A stretch of DNA of 64,000 bases from Paramecium tetraurelia (Eukaryota > Ciliophora > Oligohymenophorea > Peniculida > Parameciidae). A program made the translations under genes and the position numbers. The notes beneath the pieces were generated by a model. That model ran no database searches. It saw only the letters and a list, made by a program, of their open reading frames with translations, and was not told the origin of the DNA. This document shows positions 1 to 12,866 of the stretch, in pieces (position 1 is the first letter of the stretch; every line of letters begins with the position of its first letter). The DNA is taken from the NCBI RefSeq assembly GCF_000165425.1, contig NW_001799211.1:62001-126000 (forward strand), written 5' to 3'.

Positions 1-282
1 TGAAGCATAGAGCATTTCCAACTTCAATTTCTAATCAATTTATAAAGAAACCAACTTTCATTTCTGAATGTTGTAAATTATAAATTTTTTAAGTATTAAT
101 ATCAAATTGATATTTTATCAATATTTATGCTCAAAACCCAATATCTTCAATTAATTAAAAGGGAATCATGGCAATATATGTTTTCTAAGATCATTTCACC
201 ATACAATAAAAGCATATATATTTTCCTACACTAATATTTATGTATATCACTCAAGTAATTTAAGAATAATCTGGAAATAATT

Positions 283-694
283 ATGAAATCTTCTTAAATA
301 ATTGATAATTTAGATCTTAATAAATGTGTAGAATTTCAAATAGTGAGTAAAACAGTATTTCATTATTTCTAATATTTTTGGATATCATTTAATACTACAA
401 TAATAGTTTATAATTAATAAATAGTTTTAAGTTATTGAAGATTTTGGTGAAGAAATTTTAAAGTATCCCTAATATAAATATTGTCACCTTGAAGGCTTTC
501 GATTATTAAAGCAATTTAAAATTAGCTGGGATTGCTTGAAAATATTTTAGCTGGATTTTATCTTTCTTCATTAAAGCCTGATATTTAAATTATCATGCAT
601 AGATGATTAAAGAATCTAGAATAATTAGTTCAAGGGCAAATATTACAGTTGTATAAATGAGTTTGTCATAACATAATTAAAGCGATCTTTATGA
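283..694 (+). CDS. possible two-exon hypothetical gene
   Basis: Starting at ATG 283 the frame is open with TAA/TAG as Gln up to about 410. Removing a 19-nt GTTTA...AATAG segment continues it to TGA 692-694, giving about 130 residues. The second exon has mixed hydrophobic and charged composition (for example VIEDFGEEILKYP). A 26-nt alternative intron ends in another frame with an earlier stop. The 19-nt intron is short for this genome and no domain is recognised. The call rests only on an open frame that is about twice the chance expectation. Confidence 0.33.
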
Positions 695-864
695 ATATCC
701 TTGAATTTATAATCTATGGTATTTCATGCTCAGGATTGAATGAAAGGATATTCGAAGATAAAATAATTATCTTTTATTTTGTGTTGTTAGGAGTGTAATC
801 TTTTAGTCTTATATTCAAGATAGTTTTCTCAATTTCATAAATAAAATACTAACAGTTATAAACA

Positions 865-1597
865 ATGGAATACGATTCTGTCTCAAAAATATAAGAAGAA
901 CTTGGATATTATAAGAAGTATTGCTAATAGTTAGAGAATTAAAATGCTGCTTTAAATCAATAGCTGTTTAATAACATTCAAGGGAAGGTTTTGACTGCGC
1001 ATGATGGCAATCAAAGTAATAAAAAATAGAATGAGAATAACTCTAACTCTCATAAAGAATGTGAATAAAGGTCAAAATTGATGGAGAAATAATTAAAGCA
1101 AAAGTTAATGGAAGAGTAATTATGGCTTAAAAGATATGAAACTTAATTAAATCAAATCGTTGAGTTAAAGGTACGAAATATTATTATTAAAGGCAACTCA
1201 TGCACAATACATTTAAGAGAGTGAGCTAGAGGATAATTAAAAAACAAAAGAAATTGAAATCATGAAAGAGGAAATAGAACACTATAAAAAGCAAATAGAA
1301 ATTTATAAATAAGAAACTAATTCATAAATCTATTTAGAAGAAATAAAAGAAATGAGGAGACAACTAGAAGCATCAGAAATTAAATTGGAATAAATGACGA
1401 AGGAATTGCAAATTAAGGATCAATAATTATGTAACATATTCACCTTTATATTTTAAGATTAAAAATAAGGAAATATTAAATAATCATTATTGTAATTCAA
1501 ATAAAAATTTGATATTGAATTAAAAAATGAAAATCTAAGCACTGAACCAGATATATCAAGCAATAGTTTTTCCAATATTATGCTCAGAGATATATGA
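865..1597 (+). CDS. coiled-coil protein, 236 aa
   Basis: ATG 865 to TGA 1595-1597 with one 22-nt intron (GTACGA...TTAAAG, about 1172-1193) gives an exact 237-codon frame. The protein is rich in Glu, Lys and Gln with heptad-like spacing (KEIEIMKEEIEHYKK), and the last 40 residues are less ordered. It is predicted to be cytosolic and elongated. No family is recognised. The 3' end converges on the next minus-strand gene, with 41 bp between the stops. Confidence 0.8.
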
Positions 1598-1638
1598 TTT
1601 ACTACTTATAAATATATATATATATATGTGTATTTAAA

Positions 1639-2633
1639 TCAAAAGCAGTCATAGTGTGAATCTCCTAATGCTTCATATAACATTTCTGTGAAGTCATTAT
1701 TAGGTGAGTTGAAATCTATTTAAAGTAGAGATTATTTTTTTATGGTAGAATTTCTAAAACTAGGAGATTGAGAATTATCAATCTCTATAGTTTAAGAGAG
1801 AGCAGAAGTACAATCTCTATTTCTATTATCAGTTTAACTGAGATTTAAGTTGGATTGACTGTTGTCTCTCTTGTGATAATCTCTAATTTTTTCTAATAGT
1901 CCTAAATTAACAGAAACCTGCAGGATATCTTTATTTTAACAGTTTTACACTTTCTTAAGTCGATCTAATATAATAATTCATATGTACTATTAATTTATGG
2001 TTTAAAGGAGGGAGTGGCATCATTTCTGAGTTTTTAAATTTTTTGTTATCTTCTATTCTCATTTGTACTCATTCTTTAAAAGAAGTCGTTTTACTTGATA
2101 ATTTTCTAGGAAGACTTATTTTAAGTTGGTTTAAACTAAGTCTCTTGATTCATTTTAATAGTGTTAGACTCTTTCAATTTATCTATATGATCAGTCTTAT
2201 CTACTTAGATAATCTTAAATACTTTTGATTGCATCTATTTAATGCCTTGTTTGTGGTTATCAGGTTTGATTTAGGAATTTAAATTTTAAGGTCTTAATAT
2301 TTTGGGATGAAATGTATTTTCTTAATTTTACTCTTCCGTTTGTAATGAGATTAGCCTCTCTTTAGATTGTTGCGGTCTTTGATTTTTCAATTTTAATTGA
2401 GATTGCTGCCTCTGATAATGGTTAACATGTTCAGATTAACTATGAGTTCGCAGTAGTTAAGGAGATGGTGAATATTATCTTTGCTTTTCCTATTTAGGAT
2501 ATTCTCCACCTTGGAATCTGATGAGTTACTCTTGGAGCCGAGTTTTTGGATGATTATCAGACAGAATAGATTTAAGCTATTTATCTAGGAGTTAAAGGAG
2601 TATTTTTCTAGTGTTTTTGTTTCTTAAATCCAT
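1639..2633 (-). CDS. Gln/Asn-rich low-complexity protein, 323 aa
   Basis: Reading minus from ATG at 2633 to TGA at 1639, one 23-nt intron (1965-1987, GTACAT...TATTAG) gives exactly 324 codons. The protein is polar, with many Gln residues encoded by TAA/TAG, Ser/Thr stretches and short basic patches, and no signal peptide or membrane helix. The motif FxPxI occurs twice (TFHPKI, SFKPQI). The C-terminal 25 residues (NDFTEMLYEALGD) look helical. The family is unknown. The open frame far exceeds chance length, so the gene is well supported but the function is not. Confidence 0.75.
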
Positions 2634-2810
2634 AATGACTTTATAATTTTATTAATAATTTTTATTCTTTATTTATTATGGATAATAAACTTCATTTAGG
2701 TTGAATCTTAGTGTAACACATTTGAATGTATATTTCCTATTAAAATTATGATGTTGATAGATTGAAATATTTAAAGTTTCGATATAATAGTTAAATGTAA
2801 TATACAAAGA

Positions 2811-2978
2811 TCAAGCAGTTTCTGAAGAGGGGATTTACGGATTTGGTTCATCGGAGAAAAGAACTCTACAAACTGATCTTATCGACTATTCATTAATTCT
2901 GGTTGCATAGTATTATTTCTTAGGAGCATTGGGGCATTTTGGTTATTTAGACTTAGGCGTTAACAAACAATTATTCAT
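2811..2978 (-). CDS. short ambiguous ORF (possible 3' exon of the channel gene)
   Basis: A minus frame from ATG 2978 to TGA 2811 encodes 55 residues (MNNCLLTPKSKQPKC..., ending IPSSETA). It lies in the same frame as the upstream channel gene; joining the two needs an unusually short 18-nt intron (GTAAAT...TTGAG) over two in-frame TGAs. The opposite strand (2795-3154) also has open frames, so strand and reality are unsettled. At this size an open frame is not significant in this genome. Confidence 0.25.
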
Positions 2979-3059
2979 TTATTTAATTAATAGAAAGAAT
3001 TATAGAAATACAAAATTATAAATTAGAGGCGCATGTATTTACCACCTACTCACTCAATA

Positions 3060-6000
3060 TCATAATTTACGCAAACTCTTTATTTTGTCCTAATATCTTA
3101 GATCATAAAGATTGTTTATTTATTTAAAGAAAGTGGAGTTATAGTTTTGAATGACACTCCCCATATCCTGCAGGAATTGGATTAGCATTGTAATATTTTA
3201 ATATTTGATTCTTTATTCCTATGCTGTGGTTCTAGCGATGACGAATAATAGAGTTTGATTGACATTCTTTTACTCATCTAGATTGCTAGTTTCTATTTTT
3301 GGAGATTGATTTAGTTTAAGAAAACCATTGAATTGATTTTATGAATCCAAAAATACATACTATTGATTATTAGGGGATTGGTCATCTGAAGTAAAATTGG
3401 CTATTTAATATAAATGTGAAGAAATACATTTTTTTATTTTAAATGATTGAATATCATTAGGAATGTTTTTTTCATTCTTAATTTGATAGAGTATACAGGA
3501 ACTATTGATATCAACAGAGGGAAGACTTATTTCAAAGTTCTTAGCTATCGACTTCACACTGCTGCTAAATTATTCAACCGATCGTAGACATTCTTGATTA
3601 CCAGATTCTAAGAGAGTCGACAAATTTTCACATATCCTTATATTACCTTCCGAGAACAGTTCATCTGTGTAATCCCACGGACCATTACCAACTTTGAAAA
3701 AATAGATTTATCCTTCCTCTATGCTAATAGTATACCATTTATTATTGATTTGATGAATAAGTTTAAAAAAAGAATAATCAGAGAGTAATTGATAGGTGAA
3801 GTAATTTTCTATTAAATTAAGTATTTAAAAGTAGTACTTCAGATTTGGGTTTGGGAATTTGAGTATTCCCATTAGAGAGAATATAATTTTACTTTCAACT
3901 TTAAATTTACTTTAAAATTTGAGTTCTTAAATCCTCTCAAACTTTTAACCAAAGGATGTCTTAAAGAATTTATCCTCTTATTATTTGATATAGACTTCAG
4001 ATGCATCCCTTAGTACTGCATTTTGAATTAATAGATGGTGATTGGAAATATTAAAATTCTTCTTTTGGAACATCTCATCCTTTTTGATTTCACTTCTCAG
4101 ATGAATCATATAATCAATTGCCACTTTATTTATATCCAATCCTTCTACTTACTTTTTCTATAGCCACACTTCGGCTGAGATAAAATTCGTTAAGAAATGT
4201 TCACAAACATCAGTTTTTTAAATATTAAATTTGGTAGATTAGAATGGCACAACTCTTTTGCCTGAACCACCATAATATAAGAAGTAGTTTCTTGAACCAG
4301 GTTAAGATATGGTTAATTCAGGTCTCTCCTCATTTACCACGTCGTCATCATAGCCTGGTTGAATATTGTTTAACTTCGTATGTGTTTTACTAATTTTATC
4401 GTTTCTGAATTTACGATGAAACCTGAGTTCATCTGGATTATCGTCATTTAAGATGAGCTTCTTTTTCTTGTCATGCTTTGCTGCATGATTATTATTGTTT
4501 TCTTATTCCTAGTTTAAATCATTTTCGAGTTGGGACAGTTTATCTTCTTCTTATTTCAATGATTAAGATACAACTGTAAAGACTTCCCAAACTAGCCCTC
4601 CAATTAAGGCTAACAGAAAGATTGAGAAGAATTCAAAAGAACCAACAAATAACATGGCTGATAGCATATCATCAGTATCATACGTTAATTCAAAAACAAT
4701 CTAGTTCCATTCAGCTGCTATGAACATTTAGAGCATCATCAAATATGATCCTGCAAAAGTCGAAAAGTCAGCATATTTACAATTCCCCCATTAATACTCA
4801 AAGCTATTTATATCACATTAAGAATTGGCATATGGATTATCTTCATTGCTTTGTATTCTACCATATAAATACATACCCACACAAGAATAAATAAAGAATA
4901 TCATTTGTACTGGCAACATTAATCTTAAAATCAAAGGGACACAAATAAGGATTTTGTATAATAGAGTTCTCACCACATCTAAGAATTGCAAGCCTTCAAA
5001 TAACATATTTAGTATTTTGAGAGATCTGAATGCTCTAAACAATCTGAATACTTTCTATATTTTAGCCAATCTCAACAATCTATTAGCTTTGATTGACTAA
5101 GAGATATTCCCAGAGACTATATTAAATAAAATGTAGTCAAATATGATCTGTAGGATTACCAAAGTTATATCGAAGATATTCCTATTGAATAAGAAATGTG
5201 TTATACCATCCCTCTTAGAAATAGGCTTTTATTCCTATAGCCAAAATTTTGATTGAACATTCCAAAGAATAGAAGACCAAGAATATGGTGTCTAACAAAT
5301 TGAAAATGTCAAGGATAGCTTAATCTTCAATAAAAAAGGCAACTACTATTAACACACAGTTAGTTATTGTTATTATCAACATAGATATTCCGAACATCTA
5401 AAATTGGAATAGTATTGAAATAGTACATGTCCTTCTACAAATGTTAACAAACCTTTAGATAGTAAATAATTTCTGAGGGATTCCCAACAATGTAATGGTT
5501 TAGTTTCTGGCAGAGAGATCACTGAGGCATCCTAGAGTAGATGGAGAAACTTGTGAAATTCATCGAATTGAACCTTATCACTATATTGTAATAATTACAT
5601 TACTTAAAATCCTAATCAATTTAATTGAATAGCTAATTAATTTGTGATTCTGTAATGGTGTTCTTATAGAAATGAAGGATGAAAGTTCTAAATTGATCTC
5701 TTGTCAAAAAGCCTTAATCTTGAAAGTCCAACGATATGAAACTAGCCATCATGGCAGTCTTTTGTTTGATGATGTCGCTGATGGCTATCTCCATCCTATG
5801 CTTTCTGAATCCTTCATATACAACTGCCAATGGGATTGGTGCAAATAGGAAAATAAAAAGCAAGAGATATGTAATAAAGAAAAAACAATAGTAAATTCCT
5901 TAAAGCATAGGTGGAATTAGGATATCTGGATAGAAATCAAGGGTTGCTACCATGAATAACATGGAAAACAATTTAAAGAAGTCTCCATAATCCTATGTCC

Positions 6001-6685
6001 TGAGATCTACATTATCCATGCTTCCAATTAAATTGATTCCAATAAATGAAAATATTGAAATTATAATTAGATACAGAATGATCAGCAAAAATAAATCTTT
6101 GCCTGCTCTAATGATTCCTTTTAAATTTCGTCTTAAATCTTTCGAATACATGGGCATTAACAATGTTCTGCATATTTTGCTGACTCTAAATATAGTTGGT
6201 GCATATTAATGTATTATGAAATCAACCAAACAAAAGTAATATGCAATCAATTTAAACTATTTTTTTGGATTGAAGGTAAATCTGTCTTCCTTCTTTGTTA
6301 ATAGTAATACAATTGTAATACATGAATCTATTCCCATAAAAAGCAGGATTACAAGTTCTAAAACGAATAAATTTGAATGCTCCTCATTATCTTAATCAAA
6401 AAATGAAGGTTCAAAAAATGTTTATAGTTGATATATGATTGACAACAGAAACAAACCATTTAACCAGTGTTAATTGTTCTCAATTTACCACAACAGTTTC
6501 AAGTATGTCTTATTTGCTAAATCAATGTCGTTGCGTATAGCTCGTAAGTGATATGCATCATAAATGTGTCTTTCAGCTTTCTCTATTCTACTTTGAGGCG
6601 ATAGTTTCTTCACTATTTTTTATATATCTTAAGCCAACACATCGTTTTTCTCTAATAGCTTTTGCGAAAACTCAGACATCGCCAT
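3060..6685 (-). CDS. two-pore-channel (TPC) family voltage-gated cation channel
   Basis: Minus strand from ATG 6685, with several tiny introns, to TGA at 3060; about 1,190 residues against 730-830 for typical TPCs. Two six-helix ion-transport domains are visible. The first pore reads FKLFSMLFMVATLDFYPDIL, matching the TPC domain I filter region. Between the domains is a degenerate EF-hand (LDFQDQGFLTRDQF), as in plant TPC1, lacking the final Glu. Domain II has an S4-like helix (MFRAFRSLKILNML) and the pore FSTFAGSYLMMLQMFIAAEW. After the last helix comes a Lys/Glu-rich linker and a soluble tail of roughly 450 residues that I do not recognise. It probably conducts Na+ or Ca2+ in an endolysosomal or surface membrane. 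The exact 3' end is uncertain (an alternative continues to 2811). It is divergent from a bZIP gene across 160 bp. Confidence 0.85.
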
Positions 6686-6845
6686 CGATTATCGATATAT
6701 CGTGGATTATCTCTTATGGGTCTTTTTCATTTAATTATAAATATTATTCAATTAATCAATACTTGCAACTCATTATTCTACCTTCACATCCAATTTGAAT
6801 CTTAAAGATCAGTTTTTTTCAATTATACTATATATAATTAAATTA

Positions 6846-7613
6846 ATGAACCCGTATCACCATTACATCCTGACAGGAATAATAGAAGATTAAGATGATT
6901 TATCCTCTGTTAAATAGGAAGAATGTTCATAATTCCAATATTATGAGGAACAACCATAATACATTACATATGAGAATTCTAATCTTTGCTAAATTATCTC
7001 ATCAATACTAAACATTAATGAAGAATATGTCGATTGGATTGCTCGCAATAAACCTACTGAATTTGAATCCATGATGGTTAAAGCAAAACGCAAATTCTAT
7101 AGAGACAAAGCTAAATTCCGCATGCAAATCTTATAGCCTCATCTCTACTCATCTCAACAACCCCAAGAACCTAAAAAAGCTAAAAGAGGCAGAAAACCTA
7201 TCAAATGCGCTGAGAAACAGTTTGTTGAAGACAATAGCGATCAGTATCACCTATACTTATTGTAGTGATAAAAAAACGATTCAGATGATAAGAAATAGGA
7301 TTTCTGCCCAGAATTCTAGGGATAGAAAAAAAGCCTACCTAAAAGAACTTGAATAGAGCAGCGCAATAACGAACAGAGGAAACCACTTAATTCTCAAACA
7401 GATTGAAGAACTACAAGCCTCGAATGAGGAAATCGAAATATAAAATAACAATATTCTCAAGGTAATATTGGCAATCTATTTTAGTGCATCAAAGTCTTCA
7501 AATAACAATGTTTGGAGTCGGATGAATAATTTGCCCAAGAAATACTTAAATAATTAGAGTAATTCGAGAGTGGCACTGAATCAAGTGCATCCAAAAAAGT
7601 TAAATTAAATTGA
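6846..7613 (+). CDS. bZIP transcription factor, 240 aa
   Basis: ATG 6846 to TGA 7611-7613, with introns of 22 nt (GTATCACC...TTGTAG) and 23 nt (GTAATATT...TTTTAG), is exactly 241 codons. After an acidic/Gln N-terminal half and a basic stretch (KKAKRGRKP), residues about 145-170 form a classic bZIP basic region, IRNRISAQNSRDRKKAYLKE, with the N-x7-R spacing (NRISAQNSR). A leucine-poor helical zipper follows (LKQIEELQASNEEIE). It would bind DNA as a dimer in the nucleus. It is divergent from the TPC gene and the two may share control sequences in the 160 bp between them. The bZIP call is strong; the targets are unknown. Confidence 0.9.
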
Positions 7614-7664
7614 GTTAATTGATTTTATATCATTATTATATATTCTGTTAAAATAAATACAAAT

Positions 7665-9504
7665 ATGTAGTTGTTTCAAACTCCCAATTCACCCAAGTCT
7701 ACATCTCGCAATTACAGAAAACCATTTTCAAATCTCAACAATTATTCTGAATTCTAATAATCATCTAATTATTTGAAAACCAAAATTTCAGCATTGGAAA
7801 TGAGAGTCAAAAACATCAATAGCAATCATGTAAGTGAAAATAGATCAACAAACACTTCCAAAACTACAGCTAATCTGTCCCCCAAAGAATTTAAAAGAAA
7901 TCTCTATTACGAATCCATCATCAGCAAACGTTAATAAAATTTTAGTAAATTGGATCATTCTCCATCAGAACAATCCACAACACATAATAAATATAGTTTA
8001 TTAACTCACCAAATTCCTGCCATCTCAAATTTAAACATTAAAGTATAAAATTTCACAAAAAAATTAAGAGAATTTTAAATACATAAAACATAAGAATCTG
8101 ACATTATCATGACTAAAATCAAATAATTTTGTGATTAACACTTCAATGAATGCTTTGATTTCTATAGGTCTACAGATTTAATGTCCTTAAAATATTTCAT
8201 TTACTTAATCATACAAGAAATAAACTCAAATGGACAAGAAACCGCTCGATCCATAGAAACTTAGAATTAACAAAATCAAATCCAACATTTAAAATCCTTG
8301 TTAGAAAACTAAAAATTAGACCAAACTACTAATCAAAGCTAATAAAAATTTAAAAAAGTGATAATTGATACACAGAATGTGATTCAATCGATAATTTTAT
8401 AGTTGTAATAGTAACATAATTAAAATATGTTAACTAATTAAGTTCAGATGCTCAAAAATTAAATTCAAACCTTAAATGATGTGAAATAATAATAATCATT
8501 TAGGTTATCATTTGGAATGAGAACCTCCAGTAATATAGATAGTGAAAACAACCCAACAATTGCAAATCAATCTACTTCAAGAGCAAATTAATCGACATAT
8601 AGAGAAAGATTTAAAACCTCAATAAATTCAAAATCCAAATCTCCCTTTAATGTAGAAACTCCTAAGAAAAATAAACTCTTAGAAGAATAATAAAGAATTA
8701 TCTAGCAATTGCTCTCTAAGATACCTGATCAACAATAATTGGATGGGCATAAGAAGACAATTGAAGAACTTGAGGAAGAATTGAATAAAAAGAACTAGTT
8801 AATAGTTGAGCTGGAAGATAGAATTTAGAATGAGGAAGCTTATTTAGTATTGAATCAACGAATTTTGGATATCAACAAAAATTTAGATAACGTTATATCA
8901 TAAAATTAGAGTCTTATTAAAGAGAATGATGCTTTGAAATATGAATTAGGACAATTGAGATTTTTAGAAGAGCAATATTATGCATTAGTAAAAGAAAATA
9001 AAATCCTACAGTAATCAATTATCAATAACGACTGTTAATACGATAAAATATTACAATAATTCGAATTGGAATGTAAGAATTATCGATAGCAAATCCTGAA
9101 ACTTCAAGAAACTTGCGAAACTTAGCAAGCCTAATTATAAGGGTAGGAGGAGCAGAGAGGACTTTAATACTAATTGTCATAATTCGATAAATTGAAAGTA
9201 TGCATTCAAGATATTTATTTAGAAATTCATTAGAGAAGAGGCTTAAGGTGTAGGATAGGTGATTACATAAATTAATCAATAATTATAAAAATAATTGTCA
9301 GATATTATGCCTAATTCAATAAAATAGTTATAAAAGGATCTTGCCAAGAAGAAATGTGTGATTGAGGAAAAGATATTGAGTTTTGAGTAACTATAGGATG
9401 AGGATTGTGAATTGGGAAAGGTTCTGAACAAATAAGAAAATGATGAACTGAAGTTGATTTTATTGATGCAATCTCTGACAATAGAGAAGATGATTGATTT
9501 GTGA
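7665..9504 (+). CDS. long coiled-coil protein, 604 aa
   Basis: ATG 7665 (MQLFQTPNSPKS) to TGA 9502-9504 with one 25-nt intron (GTATGC...TTTAG, about 9198) gives 605 codons exactly. The N-terminal third is Ser/Asn/Pro-rich and probably disordered; from about residue 150 it is almost continuous Gln/Glu/Leu heptads broken by a Ser-rich linker near residues 290-330. It is likely a cytoskeletal, basal-body or cortical scaffold, but this is inferred from composition only. It starts 51 bp after the bZIP stop, on the same strand. Confidence 0.82.
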
Positions 9505-9575
9505 ATAAATAAGTGTATGCAAAATAATTAAATGATTGTTTTTTGATAAATAAGATTTAATATTTAAAATATATA

Positions 9576-11792
9576 ATGAAACAGAACTCTGAAATTCATT
9601 TGTGCAAATTACATTAGTTTGTCTAAGATAAATGGAATTGGGTGAATACAGGATATATTCATTTTAATTCAAAAGTTCTTAATTTGATTTAATAAATTAG
9701 AATGAAATGTTACTATTAGAGAAGGACACGAGTATGGAAGTATTCGCTGTTTCAGTGAAATAAGAATACGATTTCTTTTTTGATGGAGGTAAGAGATTTA
9801 CCAAATTGTAGAAGAAGGGATTTAATTTCAATTTAATGAGTACTACGGACTTAGTTTCCAGAGTAAAGAGGGAGCATAAGTGGTCTGGAGTAAAATCCAA
9901 AACATTTTAAATGAAGAAGATGATGATGAATCTATAGTTTTGACTCCTGTGAATGAGAGCACTCTGCCCCTCATTCTGGAAACAATGAGTAAACTAATCT
10001 AGGGTGGTACATAAACTAAATAAATGCTGTCGAGTTATTTACTTAATAAGAAGGTAAGAAATTCAATTGACAATAGGATTACTTCGAAATGCTGAATAAC
10101 TTATTCAATCAATTAGAAAAAGACCACAACCAAGAATTATTAGAAATAATGTGTTCAATTGTTAAGAATGTAAATAATGATTATATTGTAGATTGTGACT
10201 GTTTCTGAACATGAACTATTTCAAACCATACTGAGCGATTAAATTTACATGTTTATCTTTGGTGCATTAGAATGTATTAATTCTTATTGATTTGTTAGAT
10301 GATAAAGAAATGGCAAAGTCTTAGTTCGTTCCTCATCGATAATTTCTGGAGAAGAATGTGCAATTCTTACAAGTAGTCCAAATCAAGAGTAAAGAGCGAT
10401 TGAAAACCATTCACTTCATATATCGACTGTAGTACTTGCGCGATTGTGGTTTGGCCTACTACATCGACGAGTACCAGTAGATGTTTATTAAGATAGTTTT
10501 AACGTAATAAAAATCATGATAGATTATTAAGAGTTGTTATGTGGACCTCCTTAAATACATCGAGAATTCTAAGGAATTTCTAGTTGATCTAATTGACCAA
10601 TTGCGAAATTTTAACTTCTTAGCCCTGAGATTCCTAAATGAAATATGTTCAGTATTTAAGGAATACTAAGATGTAAGTCTATATCCACTATCTTAAGTTG
10701 AATAAGGCATTCATTTACTAAAGATTAAGTGAGCATGGATTATATGAGATTATCGAAGATTACATAGTTGATTCCCTCTAAAGTTTCCAAAAGCAAAAAG
10801 CTAAATTCAAGAAATTGAAGATCAAAATTTAAGTATTCACTAATTATTAAAATAGGATGATATTTTCGAAAAAACATCTACTCTGATATTAGAATTGGTT
10901 ATTTCATGTTTACAACACTACCCTTACAACTTTAGACAGTACATTGTAAGTGAACATCAATAAGTACTCAAGTATCCCCTATTTAATGTGATTGTGGATC
11001 ATGCATTTGACAATGATTCATATCTGGAAATATTGAAGTTACTCATTGATAACACTTAAGATGAACAAAATGAAATCTTGGATTGCTTTTTGTCTTTATT
11101 TTACCCTAAAATATCCCAATCGATATCCCATTAATCTAGGATTGAATAGAAAACATTATTTGTTGAATTATCCTTAGGATTATCCAGAAACTTAAAAGCT
11201 TCTGTTAAGGATGTATTGATTTAAAACTAAATTGCTTTGAAAATGGGATTTATATTGCAAGAGAAGAATAAGATCTTACAAATGAAGTGCTTGCAGTTTT
11301 TTAAAATTCTGATTTTATAAAGAGATGAAGAGATAAATAAGGAAGTCATAATGGCATTTCCAAATTTGATATCTCCACTTCTTCTATATAAAGGTCTAAG
11401 AGAAAATTTGATATTTTCATAATTTTTGGAGATAGTAAAGATCATTTATGAAGGGGGCAATCAAAACATAATTAAATCTTTAGTAATAAATCTTTACTAA
11501 TCATTATTAGGAATAGGAACTTAAATTCTGGGAATAGCATTCTAATTACTTGAAAATCCATGACATTTTCAAATCCATTAAGTCCAATTGCATGAAACAA
11601 CAATTCAGTACATTATCCGTTGATTCCAAACCACAACAATAATAAGCTAATTATAATGTTATTGATGATGAGATCGATTTATTCAAATCTGTATAAGGTC
11701 ACAGTACACCTCTGCATAAATAGACGTCAAAAAAATTAGTTGAATATGATGATGATGTTGAGGTGATTTCTAAGAAGACCAAATTAGATTGA
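9576..11792 (+). CDS. protein phosphatase 4 regulatory subunit 3 (SMEK/Psy2)
   Basis: ATG 9576 to TGA 11790-11792 with nine introns (22-28 nt, 222 nt in total) closes to 665 codons. The N-terminus is a PH/RanBD1-like fold (DKWNWVNTGYIHF, then LLLEKDTSMEVFAV). The centre carries the SMK-1 region, recognisable from ELFQTILSDQIYMFIFGALE and IHFIYRLQYLRDCGLAYYID, followed by HEAT-like helices to residue 600. The acidic and basic C-tail ends DDDVEVISKKTKLD, a plausible nuclear-localisation segment as in SMEKs. In other eukaryotes this subunit directs PP4 catalytic complexes in DNA-damage and centrosome control. At 664 aa it is somewhat shorter than the animal homologues. Confidence 0.88.
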
Positions 11793-11974
11793 GATAATAT
11801 TATATACAAAAATATATAATTTTAGAATAATTATATTACTGGCAGTTTCCTATGTTATGATCTTCATTATTGGGTGTACGAGATTGTTGGCGGATTAAAT
11901 CATGAATTTTATATTATATAGTGAATTAAAGAAAATAACAATTTAATTCATTTTTGCCAAAATATTAAAAAATA

Positions 11975-12821
11975 ATGAAAATGGATTAAGTAGTTAAAAA
12001 GAAGCAAGAATAATTGCTACAATGTCTTAAAAAGATATCGAGTAAACCTCAGACAGATGATGAAGATTAGAAATAGCAGCTACGCAAATTCCAATAGGAA
12101 GTGGAATAAAAGTATAGGATGGCTCGTCATAACAACGAGTATCGATTTCCATATGAATATTATGATCAAAGCAGTGATAGTTCATTAGAAGAACTATAAA
12201 AAGTAGGCACATATGATCTACGTTAATAATATTAAAAAAAATAAACTAACAGCAAACATTTACAATTATCTAAAGAATCTATCAAAGCTAAATCCTTGAT
12301 TAAGATAATGTCTGATAAATCTATGAGAGCAAACAGATAGTCCACTCGATACAAAACAGAATAGTATGATGAAAATCAGGTGAGTTACACAGATGCACTA
12401 AAAAAGAATAAATCAATAGAAAAGCAGACAAATGAATAAATAATTTCATTCATTCGTAAATCTGTGGCCAAACGATCACAATATTCATAACATAATAATA
12501 ATAATACATCAAGATAATATATGAATTTATCTTCAAATAATCAAAGCCATATCATGTCATAAAGTTTTAATGGATAAAAAAGCAGAACATAAAACTATTA
12601 CCTCAACAAATTCACAAAAATGAAATAAGACATGTTTAAGTAATAAAACCAAACAAGCACTTCTTAAATGAACTAAGATTCTAAAATGTATCTTATCTTA
12701 AAATAATAGATCATTAAAATATTTCTTCAGCAACAAGAGCCCAGAATAATCTAGTACCATCAACCTAAAGAATAAGCTTGCAGAAATGTGTAAAAGATAA
12801 CCACTAAAAGTAATCAAATGA
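11975..12821 (+). CDS. Lys/Gln/Ser-rich hypothetical protein, 274 aa
   Basis: ATG 11975 to TGA 12819-12821. A 22-nt intron (GTATCT...AATAG, about 12689) is needed to reach the stop and leaves 275 codons; a possible 27-nt in-frame intron (GTGAGT...AAAAG, about 12379) would shorten the protein by 9 residues. It is highly basic and polar with an N-terminal charged helix (KMDQVVKKKQEQLLQCLKK) and a long Ser/Asn/Gln-rich middle. There is no signal peptide, membrane segment or known domain. It converges with the following minus gene, 45 bp between stops. Confidence 0.7.
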
Positions 12822-12866
12822 AATTTTATAATACTACTTTCTCTTTTATTAATAGATATATTAATT

